Source: Smittia aterrima (taxonomy: Eukaryota; Arthropoda; Insecta; Diptera; Chironomidae). Taken from it: a stretch of DNA of 64,000 nucleotides. The stretch spans positions 5,456,854 to 5,520,853 of the forward strand of contig CP093830.1 in the NCBI GenBank assembly GCA_033063855.1, given 5' to 3'. This document shows, in pieces, positions 36,301 to 51,000 of the stretch. Made by a program: the position numbers and the translations under genes. How positions within the stretch are numbered: the first letter of the stretch is position 1; every line of letters begins with the position of its first letter. Below the pieces are notes generated by a model, which was given only the letters and a program-made list of their open reading frames with translations, did no database searches and was not told the DNA's origin.

Positions 36301-39150
36301 TTCGTGAGTACCATTCTGCCACCAAAAAGTTGATTTCTAATCCAACATCATTCATCATTCGTAGTGGGAAAGCTAGAACCCTCGACTGTGATGTAATCCG
36401 ATGGAATCAACAACACATTACAGCTGCAGGTCCTCGCTTCTCAGTCTCTTTTTTTATCAAGATGAGAATATTTTTTTTCAATGAAAATTCAAAAAGATAT
36501 TAATGAGCGCTAGATGTTCGTTCGCCTGAGAAATGCACTTTACACTCAACTACATTGACATTCATTTGTTATTCCCGGAAATCGTAAGAGAAAAATCTCA
36601 GAAATTTCACTTTTTAAAGTAAAGGCAAAACGAGCTTGTTAAGTAGTCGATTAGAGTTCATACTTTAGACAATCGAGCCTTTAATGAACGAACAATGTCC
36701 CGCGCAGTTCCAATCATTCACAAAATCGAGAACTAAACTGTGCAACGAACGAATTCCTTCATTAAAATCTGAATGCAAAGTCTGAGTTTCACTTTCTCTA
36801 TGAGAGGCTTGTGCATTTGTTACAGAAGTCGCATTGTTAGCAGACACAAGCAATCTCAGAGTCTTGTTAAAGCATTCCTTTGAGAAAACAAAACAATCTC
36901 GCTGCATATTCCCCGACTTCATGTTACGCAATTGAGGAAGAGGAATGTTTGCGGAGGAGAAGAACGTGGAATTAATCATTTTAATTAAATGTAATTTGTT
37001 TGATATCAGCGATTAATCGTTTAATTGCAATAAATTTCCTCAAATGATGGCTATCCATTTCAAAAGTTCTTCTTGTTCGGCTGTTTGTTGTTTTTACGAG
37101 CCGGTCGATCTCAATGTTGTTGAGCGCGGGAAGGATTAAACATCACGTACAAGCATCGAGGAGAATCCAATTTAAAAGCCATTAGAAGACTCGAATTGAT
37201 ATTTTTACGGCTCAAGCATTATTTTATAGTCCGTAAAGGTATTACACATGTTTCTCTTGCCCATCAATTCTCCCTTCGGACTTCGTTTGGCTATTTTATT
37301 GTGCACTTCAAAACGTTAAACGTCTTAAAGACATCGACCGACTTGAGTCCATTATCAAAGAGCGATCTCCAGATTAAAGACATGAAAAGAATTCTTAACA
37401 TTTTTATTTCTTCATTTCATTGTTTCTTTCCGCTTCGATTCGATTTCTTCTTCGTCATGTCATTCGTGAGCGAAAGAAGAGAATACGACGAGGAAGCTTA
37501 AAAGTGTGGGCCAATTGGATGTATTTATGAAATTAACAATTGAAATGAATTTTAATCTGACATGAATAAGAAGTCATTTTTATGTTAATTTAGCGGATTA
37601 TAGCCAACGTTTTATGGACTGCTCTTTGCGCGCTCGTGAGCTCCAGCAATAAAAAACCGACAAGAACGAAAATTTCTTCATTGAGATCATTTCATGTCTC
37701 GTACACACATTGTTTCCCCTTCAGCCCGTGCGACCCCAACAAAGCTTGAGGAAATAAATTAAGAATGCAAACAACCGTCATTGATAGCCTGGCATGAATT
37801 ACAATTACTTTCATTGCTTGATGCGAGATCTCAGATCTCCCCTTCGTAACTTAACAACTAAAGTTACCTGCTGATGATGATGATTTCATTTCAAGGTGAT
37901 TACTTTAAACTGTCGAGAAATGACGCAACAAACTGACTCTCATTAGTATTCATAGCAAAGTCATTTTTCCGGTGAGTTTCTCGTTGGTGCGTTACACATA
38001 TTTCCAGTTGACGCAGCTAAAGGAATTTAATTAATTAAAGGGTTGGACTTAACATTTTCATTATGCTCGACACTTCACTTTATTCGCTGCGACGTGAGAG
38101 TTTTACCGCAGCTCGGTTAGCGATCCTCTGGAGTTATGAAGTGTGCGAGAGGCCAAAAAAAGAAAAATAGGTCGAGAACGTTGTGGGGAGAGCAAGAAGG
38201 ATCTCGGAGGTAGAGAATGAAATCGAGTCAAACACGAAAAACATTTTAAACGTTTCAGGAATTTCTTCTCAAATAAAAAAACGTGAATGTCGAGTCGAGT
38301 GAGAAAAAACTGTTGGGGAATATGAAGTGGAAGAGCTTGCGGGGGAAAAAAGAAGAATTCCATAATAAATAGTCTGCTTGGATCACTCGTCGTAATGCTT
38401 AGTGACGTGAGTCTAGCGATAAGGGAATTCTTATAAATGGTCATTCCTCTGTAGCTTCCAACTCTTTGACATGAATTTTTAATTTGTGTCGAGCATGACA
38501 TGCTTGTTGATTGATGAGGAAGGAGAAGAGACTGAACGAAAGGCAAGGAAATTGTTGTTTGAGCTCGGACTCCGGTGGAGAGAGCATTCTCGAAAAGAGA
38601 GAAATTTATTATGGACAAAGACTTACAGTTTTCCAAGAAGCACTTTGTCGAAAGCTTTCTCCTTAAGGAATTATTAAAATGTAATCAAAAGAAGATGCGA
38701 GCCCTTTGTTGTGAAAGAGAATCGGAAGGAGACTTTGTATCACAAACGGTCAAGCGGGGAAAGGAAAAAGTCTTCATCAATATGCTAAAAAGCAAATTTT
38801 ATTAGATTTTTCCTTTACTTGGCAACTGAGATTGAAAATTGCGTTTCTTTAAGAAGCAAATCGCTCTCATCTTAAAGCTTAAAGAAAAACGGTTTCCCCT
38901 TTCGCAAAGAAAAAAAGAAACTTCGAACCTATTTAACTGATAAACTCGTTCACATTCAAGATTCATCGCAAACCAGCAAAATACATTTCTTATTCCTTTC
39001 CTCGGAAGCATAAAAAATCAAGCTTTGCTCACCGGCATCATAAAAAGAAGAAAATCCTGACATTCTCATGTGCTAATAGAAATTCAAATTTCGGTAAATA
39101 TTTTATCGACAACATTCCAGCTCGAAGCTGCTTGAAGGAGAAAAGAATTA

Positions 39151-39169
39151 TGCAAAAAGGCTTTTTGCA
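39151..39169. repeat. Near-perfect 19-base palindrome
   Basis: Arms tgcaaaaag and ctttttgca are perfect complements around one base. Nothing nearby explains it; it could be a dimer-binding site or chance. Confidence 0.4.
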
Positions 39170-42100
39170 GCGATAACGTCGACTGTAGTCACGGCTGTTG
39201 CCGGGAGAAGGCGAAAAGATGCGAGTGTCGTCTTCAAGCATCAATTTTTATCATCGCAGTCGCAGCGCGAAGGAAAAAAATGTTTATAATCCTCCTTTGG
39301 GAAGTGAGTTAAATATTTGATTACACTTTCTCATGCAAACATGGAGATTACCAACAAACATCATCAGCAACGTGTAGTGAAGTTCGCAAGAGAGGGGAGA
39401 CGAAAGTTTTCCTTAACCTTCGCCCTCTGTGTGCCTCCCGAAACGTAAGAGAGAACCTTAAGAGTCAAAGTATCATGTTTAGCATTCTTTAAATAAAACA
39501 TTTTCTTTATCGTCGAAAGCAAATATTTGGCTAAAGCCACACGAACTCACATCGGCAAAAGCGTCGTGGCAGGCGAAGACACTCGAAAGGAAAAAGAGCG
39601 TCTCTCATTGCATTTCCGTATTTGGGAAAAACACGATGAAGAAGATTTGAAAAGAAATCAAAAGAAAAACTTTCGTCAACCGCACGATGAGGTGAGCAAG
39701 AGGAAGAAGAAGAAAAAAAAAGTTGAAATGGGAAAAATTAAATTTCGAGTCTGTCACTTGCACACCTTTCACGAATCGTTTGTGCAACTTTTTGCTCGCT
39801 CTCTTCTTGCACATTTTTAATACTTTCTCGGTTCATCTTCGAACATTCATCAATTGGAGAATGAAAAGACGGAGTAGAAATTGAAAATTTGCATAAAATT
39901 ATCATCGCTCAAGAATTTATTCATTCAACTTGCAAACGAGTCGGCGGTGGCAGTTGGAGAGAAATAATTCTTCTTCTTCTGCTTCTGAAGGATGTTTCCA
40001 AGGATGCTCCAAGGAAAGAACCTTCTGTGATAAATGAGTTATACTTATTATAGTTGAGGGAAAGTTTATTCCATTAAGTAGATGCTTGACATTAAACATC
40101 GGAGGGCGTCGAGAGCGGAAAGCAATATTAAAAGTTGATTTCTTCTAAATTCCTCACAAGTACCTCGACTCGTTTAAAACAGAACAGAAAACGACGTAGA
40201 GAAGAGATGAAGGAAGATCGATGATAAAACAGACATTCGATGGCTTTCTCAGCTCTCATGTCTGCTTTCATGTAGGTCGAAGAACTTTTTCTTCTCGTTC
40301 TCATCGCGAAACAGATTTATGTGACGATCGACGTTCTCCGTGTTCATTTAATTGCGACTTTGTGTGTTGACGACATAAATCGCAAGCAGTTTCACATTCA
40401 TTTAAGATTTTAATTCACGTTTCGATATAATTAAAATTACATATGCAATTAAACTCCCACGCGCGTTCAAATGAAAGAAGCAAAGCAAACAAGCTCTTCG
40501 ATGTTGCGAGAGGGAGACATGAAAGAGTTCAATTTCAATGTTTTAACATGACGGGGAGGCTTGCTCGACCCAATCTCAGCAAATAAAACATTTTGTAATT
40601 AAATAAGCAAGGCAATTAATCAGCTATCTCTCGTGTCTTGCTCTCACGTTTTATGACTTGTTAATGTCGAGACTCTCTCTGTCTTTGACTGTGACGCTGT
40701 TGTCAAAGTGCTGGAAATAGCTTTTGTTTACGTTCCACTTTAATGTGTCGTTTATGTCGAAGCGATTTTTAGTGTAAACAGGAGTCTAATGATCATTAAT
40801 TAAGTCATGAGCCATCTAACGACTAACCAGCTCCTTCGGACTTTTTATTAACCACTCGATGTGTGGTCGTGTCTCTGCTTGGAAAACCATTAAATTCTAT
40901 TATTTGTCCATTTATCGTCCGCCTCGAATTGGACTCGTAATGGCTAATTATAGTTTTTCGAGCCGTAAATCAACACTCACATGCACTCTCCTCATATCGT
41001 TTGGTGGCGAAAAATGAGCGAGTCAGTGGCGCATAAATTACACTTCGACCCCCTTCCACTAACGACCCCTCGACACATTATTTGTTTTTAATCATTTCGA
41101 ATGTGTTTGTTGTTTTCCTTCTCGTCCAACTCCTTCTCAGTTCAACTAATAAAACAATAGCAAGTCAGCTTTATATCCAACAAATGTTTAATTCGGCCAA
41201 TTATGATCATGAAAGCGAACCCTCATAATGTTTTTAAACTGCAGTTGCTGCTCATTGCTTTTACGAGTCTCCGTTCGTGATAGCGAATGAATAAAAAATG
41301 CGCCGCTTGAATTATGCATGTCGAGCTTCGTAATTATTTTGCATACGTAATTCTTTCCTGCCTGTTATGATATCGCGTCGAGGCGCTTTTTTTAAAGAAC
41401 ATTCGAGCTAATTTGATTTTTACGGCCTCCTTTCTCATTGGAAAACAAAAGGAGGAAATTAAGCTGAAAGGCGATGTGAAGCATTTCTTCAAACACTCAA
41501 CAGACTCATTTCACGTTCAAACAAATCCCGTATGAAATATTCAGCGATTTATTCCTCGAGGCGGCCTAAGGAAAATCGATTTTACTCGACGCTCCTTTCG
41601 CTAGTATGAGGAATGAGTGAGTGAGGCGCAAAAAGGAATAAATGCAGTTGGCGAGTGAAAAAAGCGTAATTATAGCTGTTTAGCGACGAGTGTGTACGGG
41701 CGAGAGAAAACTATGTTTCCCAGTTAGATCCGAGGACGTTACAACGCAAAACACGACCAAGCTTTCTTTAATTACTTAATGACCTGTGGAGAGAGGAAAT
41801 TACAGCTCGCAATGTGTGAGTTTTTGTTTTACTATTTTTTCGAGGGAATGAAATATGTTTTCTCCCCTGTCCTCGCCTTCAACGACTACGATGAAGCAAT
41901 TAAAGATTTTTCCACATTATCATGCAACAAATGTTTTGCTGTTGAGTTCTCACAAATTTGCACCCACAAAACGAAAATAAAAACAAAATGTGAGAAACTT
42001 AATTCAATGGCAAAGCGGCAACTCAACCCGACACCGAGAGGAAAGAAACTTTTATTGTGTCTACGGATCGTCGAGGTCTGGAGGGATGTGGAGTGAGCGA

Positions 42101-44161
42101 GAGAGAATAGAAAAGTTTCATTTTCTTATTTTATTGATTGGTAAACGTGTTTGGAAGAAGGCAGAAGTTTTCGATTTGTGGCATCATCACAACAATTCTC
42201 TTTTCACAGACAGTTCAATAAAATGAATTGTGGCTGGGAAAAGTTTTCCTTCTCGAGAGAATGAATTCGGTTAATTATTTTTTACATATTTGATGGAATC
42301 TTTAAGTTTTTCTTCAACTTTTGGAAATCTATGGTTGAGAGGCAGGAATTCTTAATTAGTTCTGAGGTAACGATTATGCAAAGTTACGTCTCAAACTTAA
42401 TTGAAAAAGAAGAAATCTTTCAAACTAAACGTTCCGTCCATCAAAGTCGTAACTACTAACGCTACTTACGTTGAGACCGAAAACAACTTTTAACGATCTT
42501 AAACTAGAAACTACCAGGTTTACAAATAAAAAAGAAACTTAAATAATTTTCTGAGAGTAAACAAACTTCGTTTTTCTATTCATCAGATTGTTGAAGAGAA
42601 AAGCGGAAGAGGAAAATATTTTTACTGCATCTCGAAGTCGTAACTACAAGAATCATAAAACATGATGATTTTTAAGAATGTTGCTTGAGTGCTGATTTCT
42701 TCTGCTTTGCACTCAACGTAGAAAGTTGGTCTTTCCGTCGAAGAAATTCTCCTTGCGAATGCAAAAGTTATTTTCCGAGCTCTCCAAAACATTTGAGAAA
42801 TGAATAAATTTTTCCTCCTTGAAAATGTAAAAGTTTTCGACTGATTTTTTCTTCTTTCTTTTTGAAAACTTTCTTTTTCTGGCTGAGAATTGTTTTATGG
42901 CTGCAGAAAAAAAGTTTTCACCTACCCTCGCTCCTTTCTACAAAAGAAGAAATTTCTTAAATGGAATTAGACGAAATCAGTCGTCGTTTGAATTCATCAA
43001 ACTCACCCAAAGTTTTATCGAGCATATAACTGGAAAGTTTAAAATTCTATAAATTACATTCAATCTCCCAAACAATCGAAATCACTCGAGCAAAATGTTT
43101 TTGTGTGAAGGTGAAGGAGTTTGATTATTTTTCAATTTTCAATCGCAATCATTAGGTATTCTACTTTCAAAGCCAATGGGACAATCAATCAATAAGCTCG
43201 ATGAATGCTCAATTTACGTAGTTGGAGAGTTTTCTGCTTTCATATTCTTCAAGGAAAACAAAACTTTGAATATTATTGATTTTCCCATGACAAGCTTCTG
43301 CTCCTGATAGGGAAAGTTCGCCAGTTTCGATGAGAAATTGATAGTAGAAAGTTCTCTAAATCTACTCATAAATTTCCTTTGGGAATGAATGAAAACTTAT
43401 GCGAAGTCTGGAAAGTTTTCTGACATAATTGATGAACGAACTCCATTCCCTCTCGAAGCAGAAAACATTCCATTGGATTGAATTGAAACTAATGACGTTA
43501 CATTCATCTTCCCCGAGTCCGAATCTTTGTTGACCATTTAGCTTGACATAAACTTACAATGGCTTTAGATTCTCTCGCCTTTTTCTTCTTTCGGGTGAAC
43601 TGTTGTCGTTTCGAGGGAAAAGGTCAAATAAATTAAATATGTGAGAGAGAGCTTTTATGTCTGCCGTAGCTCTATGACCTTTGCCAAAAATATAAACCAA
43701 GCTTCGCATGTGCTGAAAATTCCTCAAGCTGATGATTTATGAATGCGAATAACAGGCCATTAAGTTTCCGGAAAACGATCTCCCGACTAATGATAAGACG
43801 CAAAATGTGTTCTAACACATTTCCATTGAATTAGAAGACTCAGGAGACGCTCGAAGACGAACCCAAGCATTTAAAACTTTCCTTTCTCCCTCCATTAATA
43901 ATTAATTTTTGGATAGCATTGAGAAATGCGAATACCTAAATCACTCGGTTTCGACACCCGAAATGGGAAAAGATTAAGAGAGCTTTTCATTTTCTCCTGA
44001 AAAGGAGGAAGAAAAAAATTCCAATTATGTCCCAATTAAACTCATCGCAGGCGGAGGACGAAAACTTTTCCCTTTTCTGCTTGTGCCTTGTGACTCCACC
44101 GAACGAAGGAAAACTTCTCCAAACGAAAATCGATTTTCCAGTTCATTATTCTTCCTCCACT

Positions 44162-44173
44162 TTATTATTATTA
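44162..44173. repeat. (TTA)4 microsatellite
   Basis: Four TTA units inside an AT-rich stretch. Confidence 0.6.
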
Positions 44174-45000
44174 TATTTCTTTTGCCTTTAAATTCCACCA
44201 AGTTAGACCTTCGCCAACAGCAAAATGTTTCCTTTCCGTTCGCTTGAGATGTATTAGACGAAAGCTGAATCAAACTTTTTTTTTTCCCTTCTCGTCTTAA
44301 CATTTCAATATTGACTTCTTTGCTTTTCTCTCGTGAACTTCACAACTTTTTGCTTTTTTTAAATTTATTTGTTGCAGCATGAAATTTATTGCTCTCGAGA
44401 AATTTATTTACTTGGCTGATGGTTTATGATACGAGAACGAAAAAGTTTGCTTTTCTTTCGCCCAGCCGATGTTTCGAGTCGTAAATTTTTGTCGAGGAAA
44501 CTTTTACGACGAAATATGAACGTGGCGAGTGATTATCTATTAGTGCGGTCGTAAAGACATCGAAACGCAAAATATCGATAACTCATCGTGATGGTTATGA
44601 GATGACCCAACGGAATGAGAAAAATCGATAAGCATAGGTCATCGGTCGGAACTAATTAAACAGATGTAAGTGACTGACTCAACTCTCCAACTCTACTCAG
44701 AGGTAATTTAATAGCTAACTAAGTTTATAAACATCATAAATTTCGAGAGAAAACAACTTAACGTTTGTTGAATTTTCTTGTTCATCGGAAAATTTACTGG
44801 CGACAGCTGAGATCGAGATGCTTCACATGTGGATTACTTTCGTCAAGTGATTGAGTTTCACGAGAGAGAAATAAATGTTCCAGTTGATTATTGCACAAGA
44901 GAGAATTGAGTAAACTTCCACAAAGAGTCTCAAAGATTGTACTAGATCAGAGAGCGACTTAAAGTTTGTGCAAGGGAAGAGCAAGGTGTCTCCCACTGGA

Positions 45001-48000
45001 AACCTTCAACGAGCGACAGGAATGTAAAAGCAAGAAGCGAGAAAGGAAAAATTTCGTCTCTCCACCTAATAAATAATTTAATGAAAATTATAATAAGCTA
45101 TTATCATATTATAGACGTAATTCTCGTTCGACATGAAACGAATGCTTGGCTCATAAATAAAACTTCTTGGACAAAGCGCCAAGCGACGAAGGCTTGAATA
45201 TTTATAGAAATTACGATAAACGTTGACACAATCGCTCGTTCACTCCGATGACCGAATGGGACAACAGTCGATTTGGGAAAACTTCAACAGGCTTCATCGA
45301 AATGCTGTAAAAAATCATAAAACGATTTTAATTGGACTCCTCAGCCTGTGGAACGTGAAATTGACTCTTTCCAAAGTAATTTTTATTGTCGCTCTTTTGC
45401 CATAAAATAATAAAACTCATGACAAACACAACACAAAAAAAAACTGAACGAGGCTTTTGAATAATTCCGATTGTTTATTTGGCTTTTATATTTGTCATAT
45501 TTGCTTTTTGAATGTTTCGATTTATTTCGAATTTTATTTGATTCTACCTCTCGTGTCTTGTGGAGCTTTGCGCATCAATATCGCTACGGACATGGACACA
45601 TTAAATCGACATGAAAAAGCAAGCGATTCGGGGACTGAGAAGAGCAACAGAGTGTTGAACAGCATGTGGTGTAAAAGGCCCAGTCGTCGTTCTCCGAAGA
45701 CATTCGAAACCATCTGAAATGAAATTGATATTCCGAGACGGTCATCGCCATATAGCACTACTTTCTAATTGTTTCCCATATTCACTTGATCGCGGTGGGA
45801 CTGAAGGAGGAAAAAGTGATTCGAGACAAGGAAGCTCATGGATCGAATTTCGTCTTCACCTTTTGTACTCACATGAAGCCACATCGAAGCTTCAAGACAA
45901 TTTGTGTCTGTCAACATTGTTTAATTTTTCATGGGGCTCTCGATGTTCTTTGTGTGTTCCCTTGCTCAAAGACATCCACGGACAAGTGAATAAAAAGGCA
46001 ACAATTTGTCTTTCACCCCGAAGACATGAAACGAAACACTTGTGGCTCTTTCCAGATTCTCCATTCAGACTGAAAAACGATTTAGAGTTCGCTTCTCGCT
46101 TCTTTCTCGTGTTTTCTCGGTCGGAGAAGAAGATAATCGAAGAAACACACAAAAAACCATAGGAAACCCATTTGGACTTTATCTATTGTATTCGCATCAA
46201 ATATCAAGTGAACGGAGACTTCTTAAGAGCCTCAAACATCGGAATGGAGTTGCGAGATTCAGCGATAAAAATCAAATCAAGCTGAGAATGCTCATTGGAC
46301 TTGAAATGAGTGCGGAATTTCGATTTTGGGGTTGAGTGGAGAAGTGGAAGGACAATCGAAGGTCGATTGATGACAGAACCAGTTCCTTGCATCTGTCAGA
46401 GTCATTACAGCGCCATCGATTGCCATAAAAAGAGAGAACACAACTCAACCCAACTCAATCGATCTTCTGAGTATTTCTTGTTTTTGCTAAATTGCGATCA
46501 AAATTGATTCTTTAGTTGCGCATGTAAATAAATTGTTGTCAGTCGCTCTCCCCGATTCTCTGATGAATTATCATAACAAAAAAGAAACCAATTAGTTATT
46601 TATGAAGACGAATGACGGAGCAAGACAAGGAAGAAGGAGAAAAAGAGTATCGTGAAGTAATTTATTGGAGAACATTAGTCAAAAAGATAACAACAATTCC
46701 CGAAAAAAAAAAGAATTCCTCGAATGTCATTCCAATAAAAGCGTCTTGGTTGGTTTCATCAATTATGCCTTCCAAACATGAGAATTTCACTTAATCAAGA
46801 GCTTCGAAACTAGTTTTGATTGAAGGCTCAGACACGAGAGCGAGTGAATGATGAAGAGTTTTTATCTTAAACGACGTCTTACGATTCTTTCGGTCTACTC
46901 GAAGTCACCACTAACGGACACGAATTACTCAGCGACGACACGAGAATGAAATTATTCTTGTTCCATATTATTACACTCCAAAAAATGTCTCAATACTGCT
47001 TCGTCATTCTACTTGACATATAACGAAGCTGATATTATTCATTATGATTGTTTGGTTAGTGGTCGTGGTTTGGGGGGAGAGGCGCATGAATGAAGCAAGG
47101 GGAGGCCTTCATCAATAAGATCTCCTTCATTCTCTTTTCCCTTTTTGGAGCTTAACCACCGCTTACATGAACGCACGACACAAAGGAATCACTCTTTTTC
47201 GATTACGATTCGATCGGGTTGTCCACCTTTATTAAAGGAAATTTCATTATGCTTTAATCTGTTATTATGTTCAGGCCCATTGAGTGAAACGATTGGAATA
47301 TTTTCGTATCTTTCGAAGCAATTTCCGAGAGACGAAGCTTCTTACTGGGCCTCTCGCTTTAATAGCCTTGCCGCATATCACTGAGCTTATGACTGATTCA
47401 TTACGATCCGTGTCGAATCAGCGTGTTAACGTCAACTTGCCTCGGCGTGAAAGTGAAGATTGAATAAATCTAAGCGAATAATGGGCCGATTGATTTAATT
47501 AATTTAAAGAAGTGTGAAATTGTTTCATTCATTTCGCCGGCAATTTGATGAGTCGACGCTTCGAGGGACCGCGCGACTAATTACTCGGAAACTTGAGAGA
47601 AATTCTTAAGTGACGATCGCATGAAGTTTTCAGCTTTAAAGCGAGTAAATCAAATTACCACATACCTTCCTGCAATCGCTTCTCGTCATCGTCAACGAGC
47701 TTCTTATTTTTATTTCTTTCCTTAACCGACAACAAAAAAGTCTTGTGAATGAAAGCAAATACGCTCCAGAAGCAGAAGACGAGATATTTAAATTTTTATG
47801 GTGAATAATCTTTTATTTCGTGTAAGTTGAGACGATGCAGGGAATGTGAGAGGGGAGTTAGTTAATGTTTTATTCTTTTGAAATACTTTTTTGCATATCC
47901 CTGGAGACTCAACCGAAGAATAACAACTTGAGCTTCGAGCGGTAGCAGCAAAAAAAATAATAATAAGTCATTTTAATATTCCAAGTGCATTTGTCAATTC

Positions 48001-51000
48001 AAAATCACACAAAAAGCGGGAGAAGAAAAACACTCGAGAGCAAGTTCAGTGGCAGGAAGAGGCGAGAGAATCTTGTCGTCGTGATCCGAAGAAATGTTCT
48101 CGATGGTGCACTTGAGTTATGCTTGCTGTGTGGAATTTTAAATGAGGATGAAAGCGAATGCAATTAAATCTCTTCGACCGAAAAGAATTTGAATAAGTTT
48201 GGGTCTAATGGACTGAAGGAGATTCACGTTGGCTGTTAATTATTTCATTGTTTAATTTCTCATTGCTCGAAGGGAAATTGAAGAATTTTTCAGTGTTAGC
48301 TATCGAGAATAATTTCGCTCAAGTCTTGAACTAAACATTTCCATTATGTCTCGAGGTTGAACGACAGAGTCGACGAACATCAAAAGCAGAAGTTGTCAGC
48401 TTTCGCGTGATGTCGCAATGAGTCTAATAATAATTCTTCAAGTCTTTTCTTTTGAAGTGGAGATGAACTTTTTGGTCAAATAACTTGCAGCGATTGTCGC
48501 ACATTTGTTTCGCGACGATAAATTAAACGAAAGATTTGCAAAGAATTCTTTGCTGAGCACATTTTGCCATTAATTCGACTTCAAATGGGAACTTCCAGGT
48601 TCAGTTAGGTTCAAACGACTTAAACTGCTTCTGAAGTCATAGAAAAACATGAAACATGTCGAGTGTCTTCATTAATTTCATCGCCAGCATTTTCAGACGA
48701 ACAAAAATGCAAAAAACCAAAAGTTTCCGTGAAACATGAGACTCGACTTTAATTTCTTCTCGAAACACTTGAACGAAAATCTGCGACGACTTTTGTCGAG
48801 AGAAGGAAAAATCTGAATTGTCCCATTAAGCGAAATGAATATTTTGTCGGGCAAATCATCTGTAAGACGATGCGATTATTGTTTTGCTTTCCCTGTCGTC
48901 CACAACTCTCGTTTTCTTTTCAACTTTTGTGACTCTCGACTTCATTGGAAATGAGAACAGAATTTGATATTTTCGAGAGAAATGTGTTAACAAGGCACAC
49001 ACGAGCAGATGAAGCGCATCACATAATTAAGCGAGGGTTTCGCTTTAACACATTTGGAGCTCTCGATGAATCTCGAAACATAAAAAAGGTGGTCGCATTT
49101 TATTAATTTACATAAGAGCATGTTAACGCTTTTAATTTCTGCTCAGCGCTGATTATCGTCAGATGCTTTCGTGTTTGATCTTTTCAAGAGACGAAGAGAA
49201 ACTAAAAACCCCAAAAAACAGCCTTTACCATCACGACATCGTTAATGAAGTTAATTACACGCCGTTCGACCGATTGCCGAAACGAAATGAGACGAAATTC
49301 TGCGAAAAGACGAGCAGCAAATAAATTGGAATAATTAAATTTATCGAACGATTAAACTGTTGTTCGACATGATCGCAACAACTCAATGGACGCTTAAAGC
49401 ATGTGAGAGGAATTTAATGAAATAAAGCAAAGTAAAGGATGATGTGATTACATAGATAGAGTTATGAGCAGGTGGAGTCTCTCTCGAATGTTGTGGATAG
49501 ATTAAAATTTAATTAAAGTAGCAAGCAAAGAGGAACAAAGGCTCAAAAGTTAATTTAATAGTTGCAGGTTCAGGTAAAAACATCACCGAGTGAATATCAA
49601 TTAGTCTCACAGCATTCTTTCACTTTTGCGAGTGACTGACAACAGCAAATGCTGTGCACAACATTTCTCGTTGGTCCGATGAATAATTCAAGCGAAATCA
49701 AGAAACTGAGCCATAAAAGCGATAAAACATTTTTCATAAGCGAGTTGGAGATTGAGTCACAACTTTAGTTCAGACAACCGAGGGTGCGTGAATCGATTCG
49801 ACATCCGAGCGAATAAAGAAAGATAAATTATGTCTCATGAAAATGCTTACAAGGAAAATTAAAATTTTGTCTCTTTCCACTTTGGTCTATCGATAAATGG
49901 GAAGTCGAAGAAGGAAAGAAAACATTCAATTAGAGAACAATGGAATGATACATTGCGATAGCTGTAGCGCTAGGAGGAGAAGCTAGAAAGAAAAAGAATT
50001 ATTTCAGTTATCTCGACAACTATTTTGTGATCATCTTTGAGTTGAACATTACACGAGTTGGCAATTAGATGAATTTTGAAAGATTGTGATGTATGAGTCT
50101 CTTGCTCTTTTGAGAGAGAGAATCTAAAGACTTCACGTTGCTTTTATTTACAGCAGGAGATCGTAAATTATGTCAAAGTATTTGACGCATAACAACAAAT
50201 GATCACATGCCTCGAAACTTCGATTTTTAATGTTTCTGTTCCCACTTATGGACCAGTGAACTTTAAAAATGTGAAGAAGAAGTTGAATGGGCGATCATAC
50301 TCGAATTTGAAGTCCACAAAAGGGCCGCACGCCCTAGAACGACATTTGAATTAATTCGCCGCAAAGCAAAGAAGATGATAACAAATGGATTTAAGGTGCA
50401 AGGGAAGCGATTCGCTTTTAATGCTGAAGATCACAATAAAATCATAAATCTTGTCGCCATCGAAATTGAAATCGGCGTGAAGCGAATGGAAGAATGTTCG
50501 AGTGAGTGCAAGAGAAAGAAATCGAATGAAAATGAATTTGATATCGTCGGAAGCTTTAGCTAAAGATCCATTGTTTGGTCAATTAATTGAGCGCTGGCGG
50601 AATAAATTGTGGATTATCAGCGACTTCGATTGATGAATGAAACGAACTGATCGCTTTAATTGGCTTTTAATTCACTTCTCCTGCTGTGATAAGCTGAAAA
50701 GCGAGTCAACGACGAAGTAAATCTTCGTGGCAATTGGATTTGACTTCATTAACTTCATTAGCCGCGAAGCTTTTTGTGAATCGCTCGATTACCGGTTGAG
50801 CTGAGCAGAGATTCCGGAGAAGTTCTAATCGAGGAAAGGAAATATCTTTGAATAGAAATCGAAACACGACACACCTCGTACGTTCTCTGATTGCTTTGAG
50901 CCTCAATTTCATGCTTGTTAATGAATGACTTCGAGAACGTACACCCATAATCATTCCAAAGAAATCTTCTCAGCCTTCAACCTCAAGACACTTCTATTCA

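Larger units (their letters stand above)
33001..45000. other. Large gene-free region, part 2
   Basis: No supported gene. The longest open frame (177 codons, minus strand, 38103-38636) starts at TTG, is dominated by leucine, serine and phenylalanine, and is overlapped by frames on the other strand. Contents of note: a repeated composite motif at 33230-33322, a near-perfect palindrome at 39151-39169 and (TTA)4 at 44162-44173. Homeodomain-like TAAT cores are scattered throughout. Confidence 0.6.

Noticed and set aside
38103..38636. 177-codon open frame on the minus strand
   Set aside because: It starts at TTG, is overlapped by frames on the other strand, has biased Leu/Ser/Phe composition and no known domain.
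45792..45805. Ten-base match to miR-278
   Set aside because: The match stops after ten bases and no hairpin can be drawn with the flanks.
45719..46162. 147-codon ATG frame in a cluster of overlapping frames
   Set aside because: No family resemblance, signal peptide or domain; four other frames overlap on both strands, so it looks like a local lack of stop codons.
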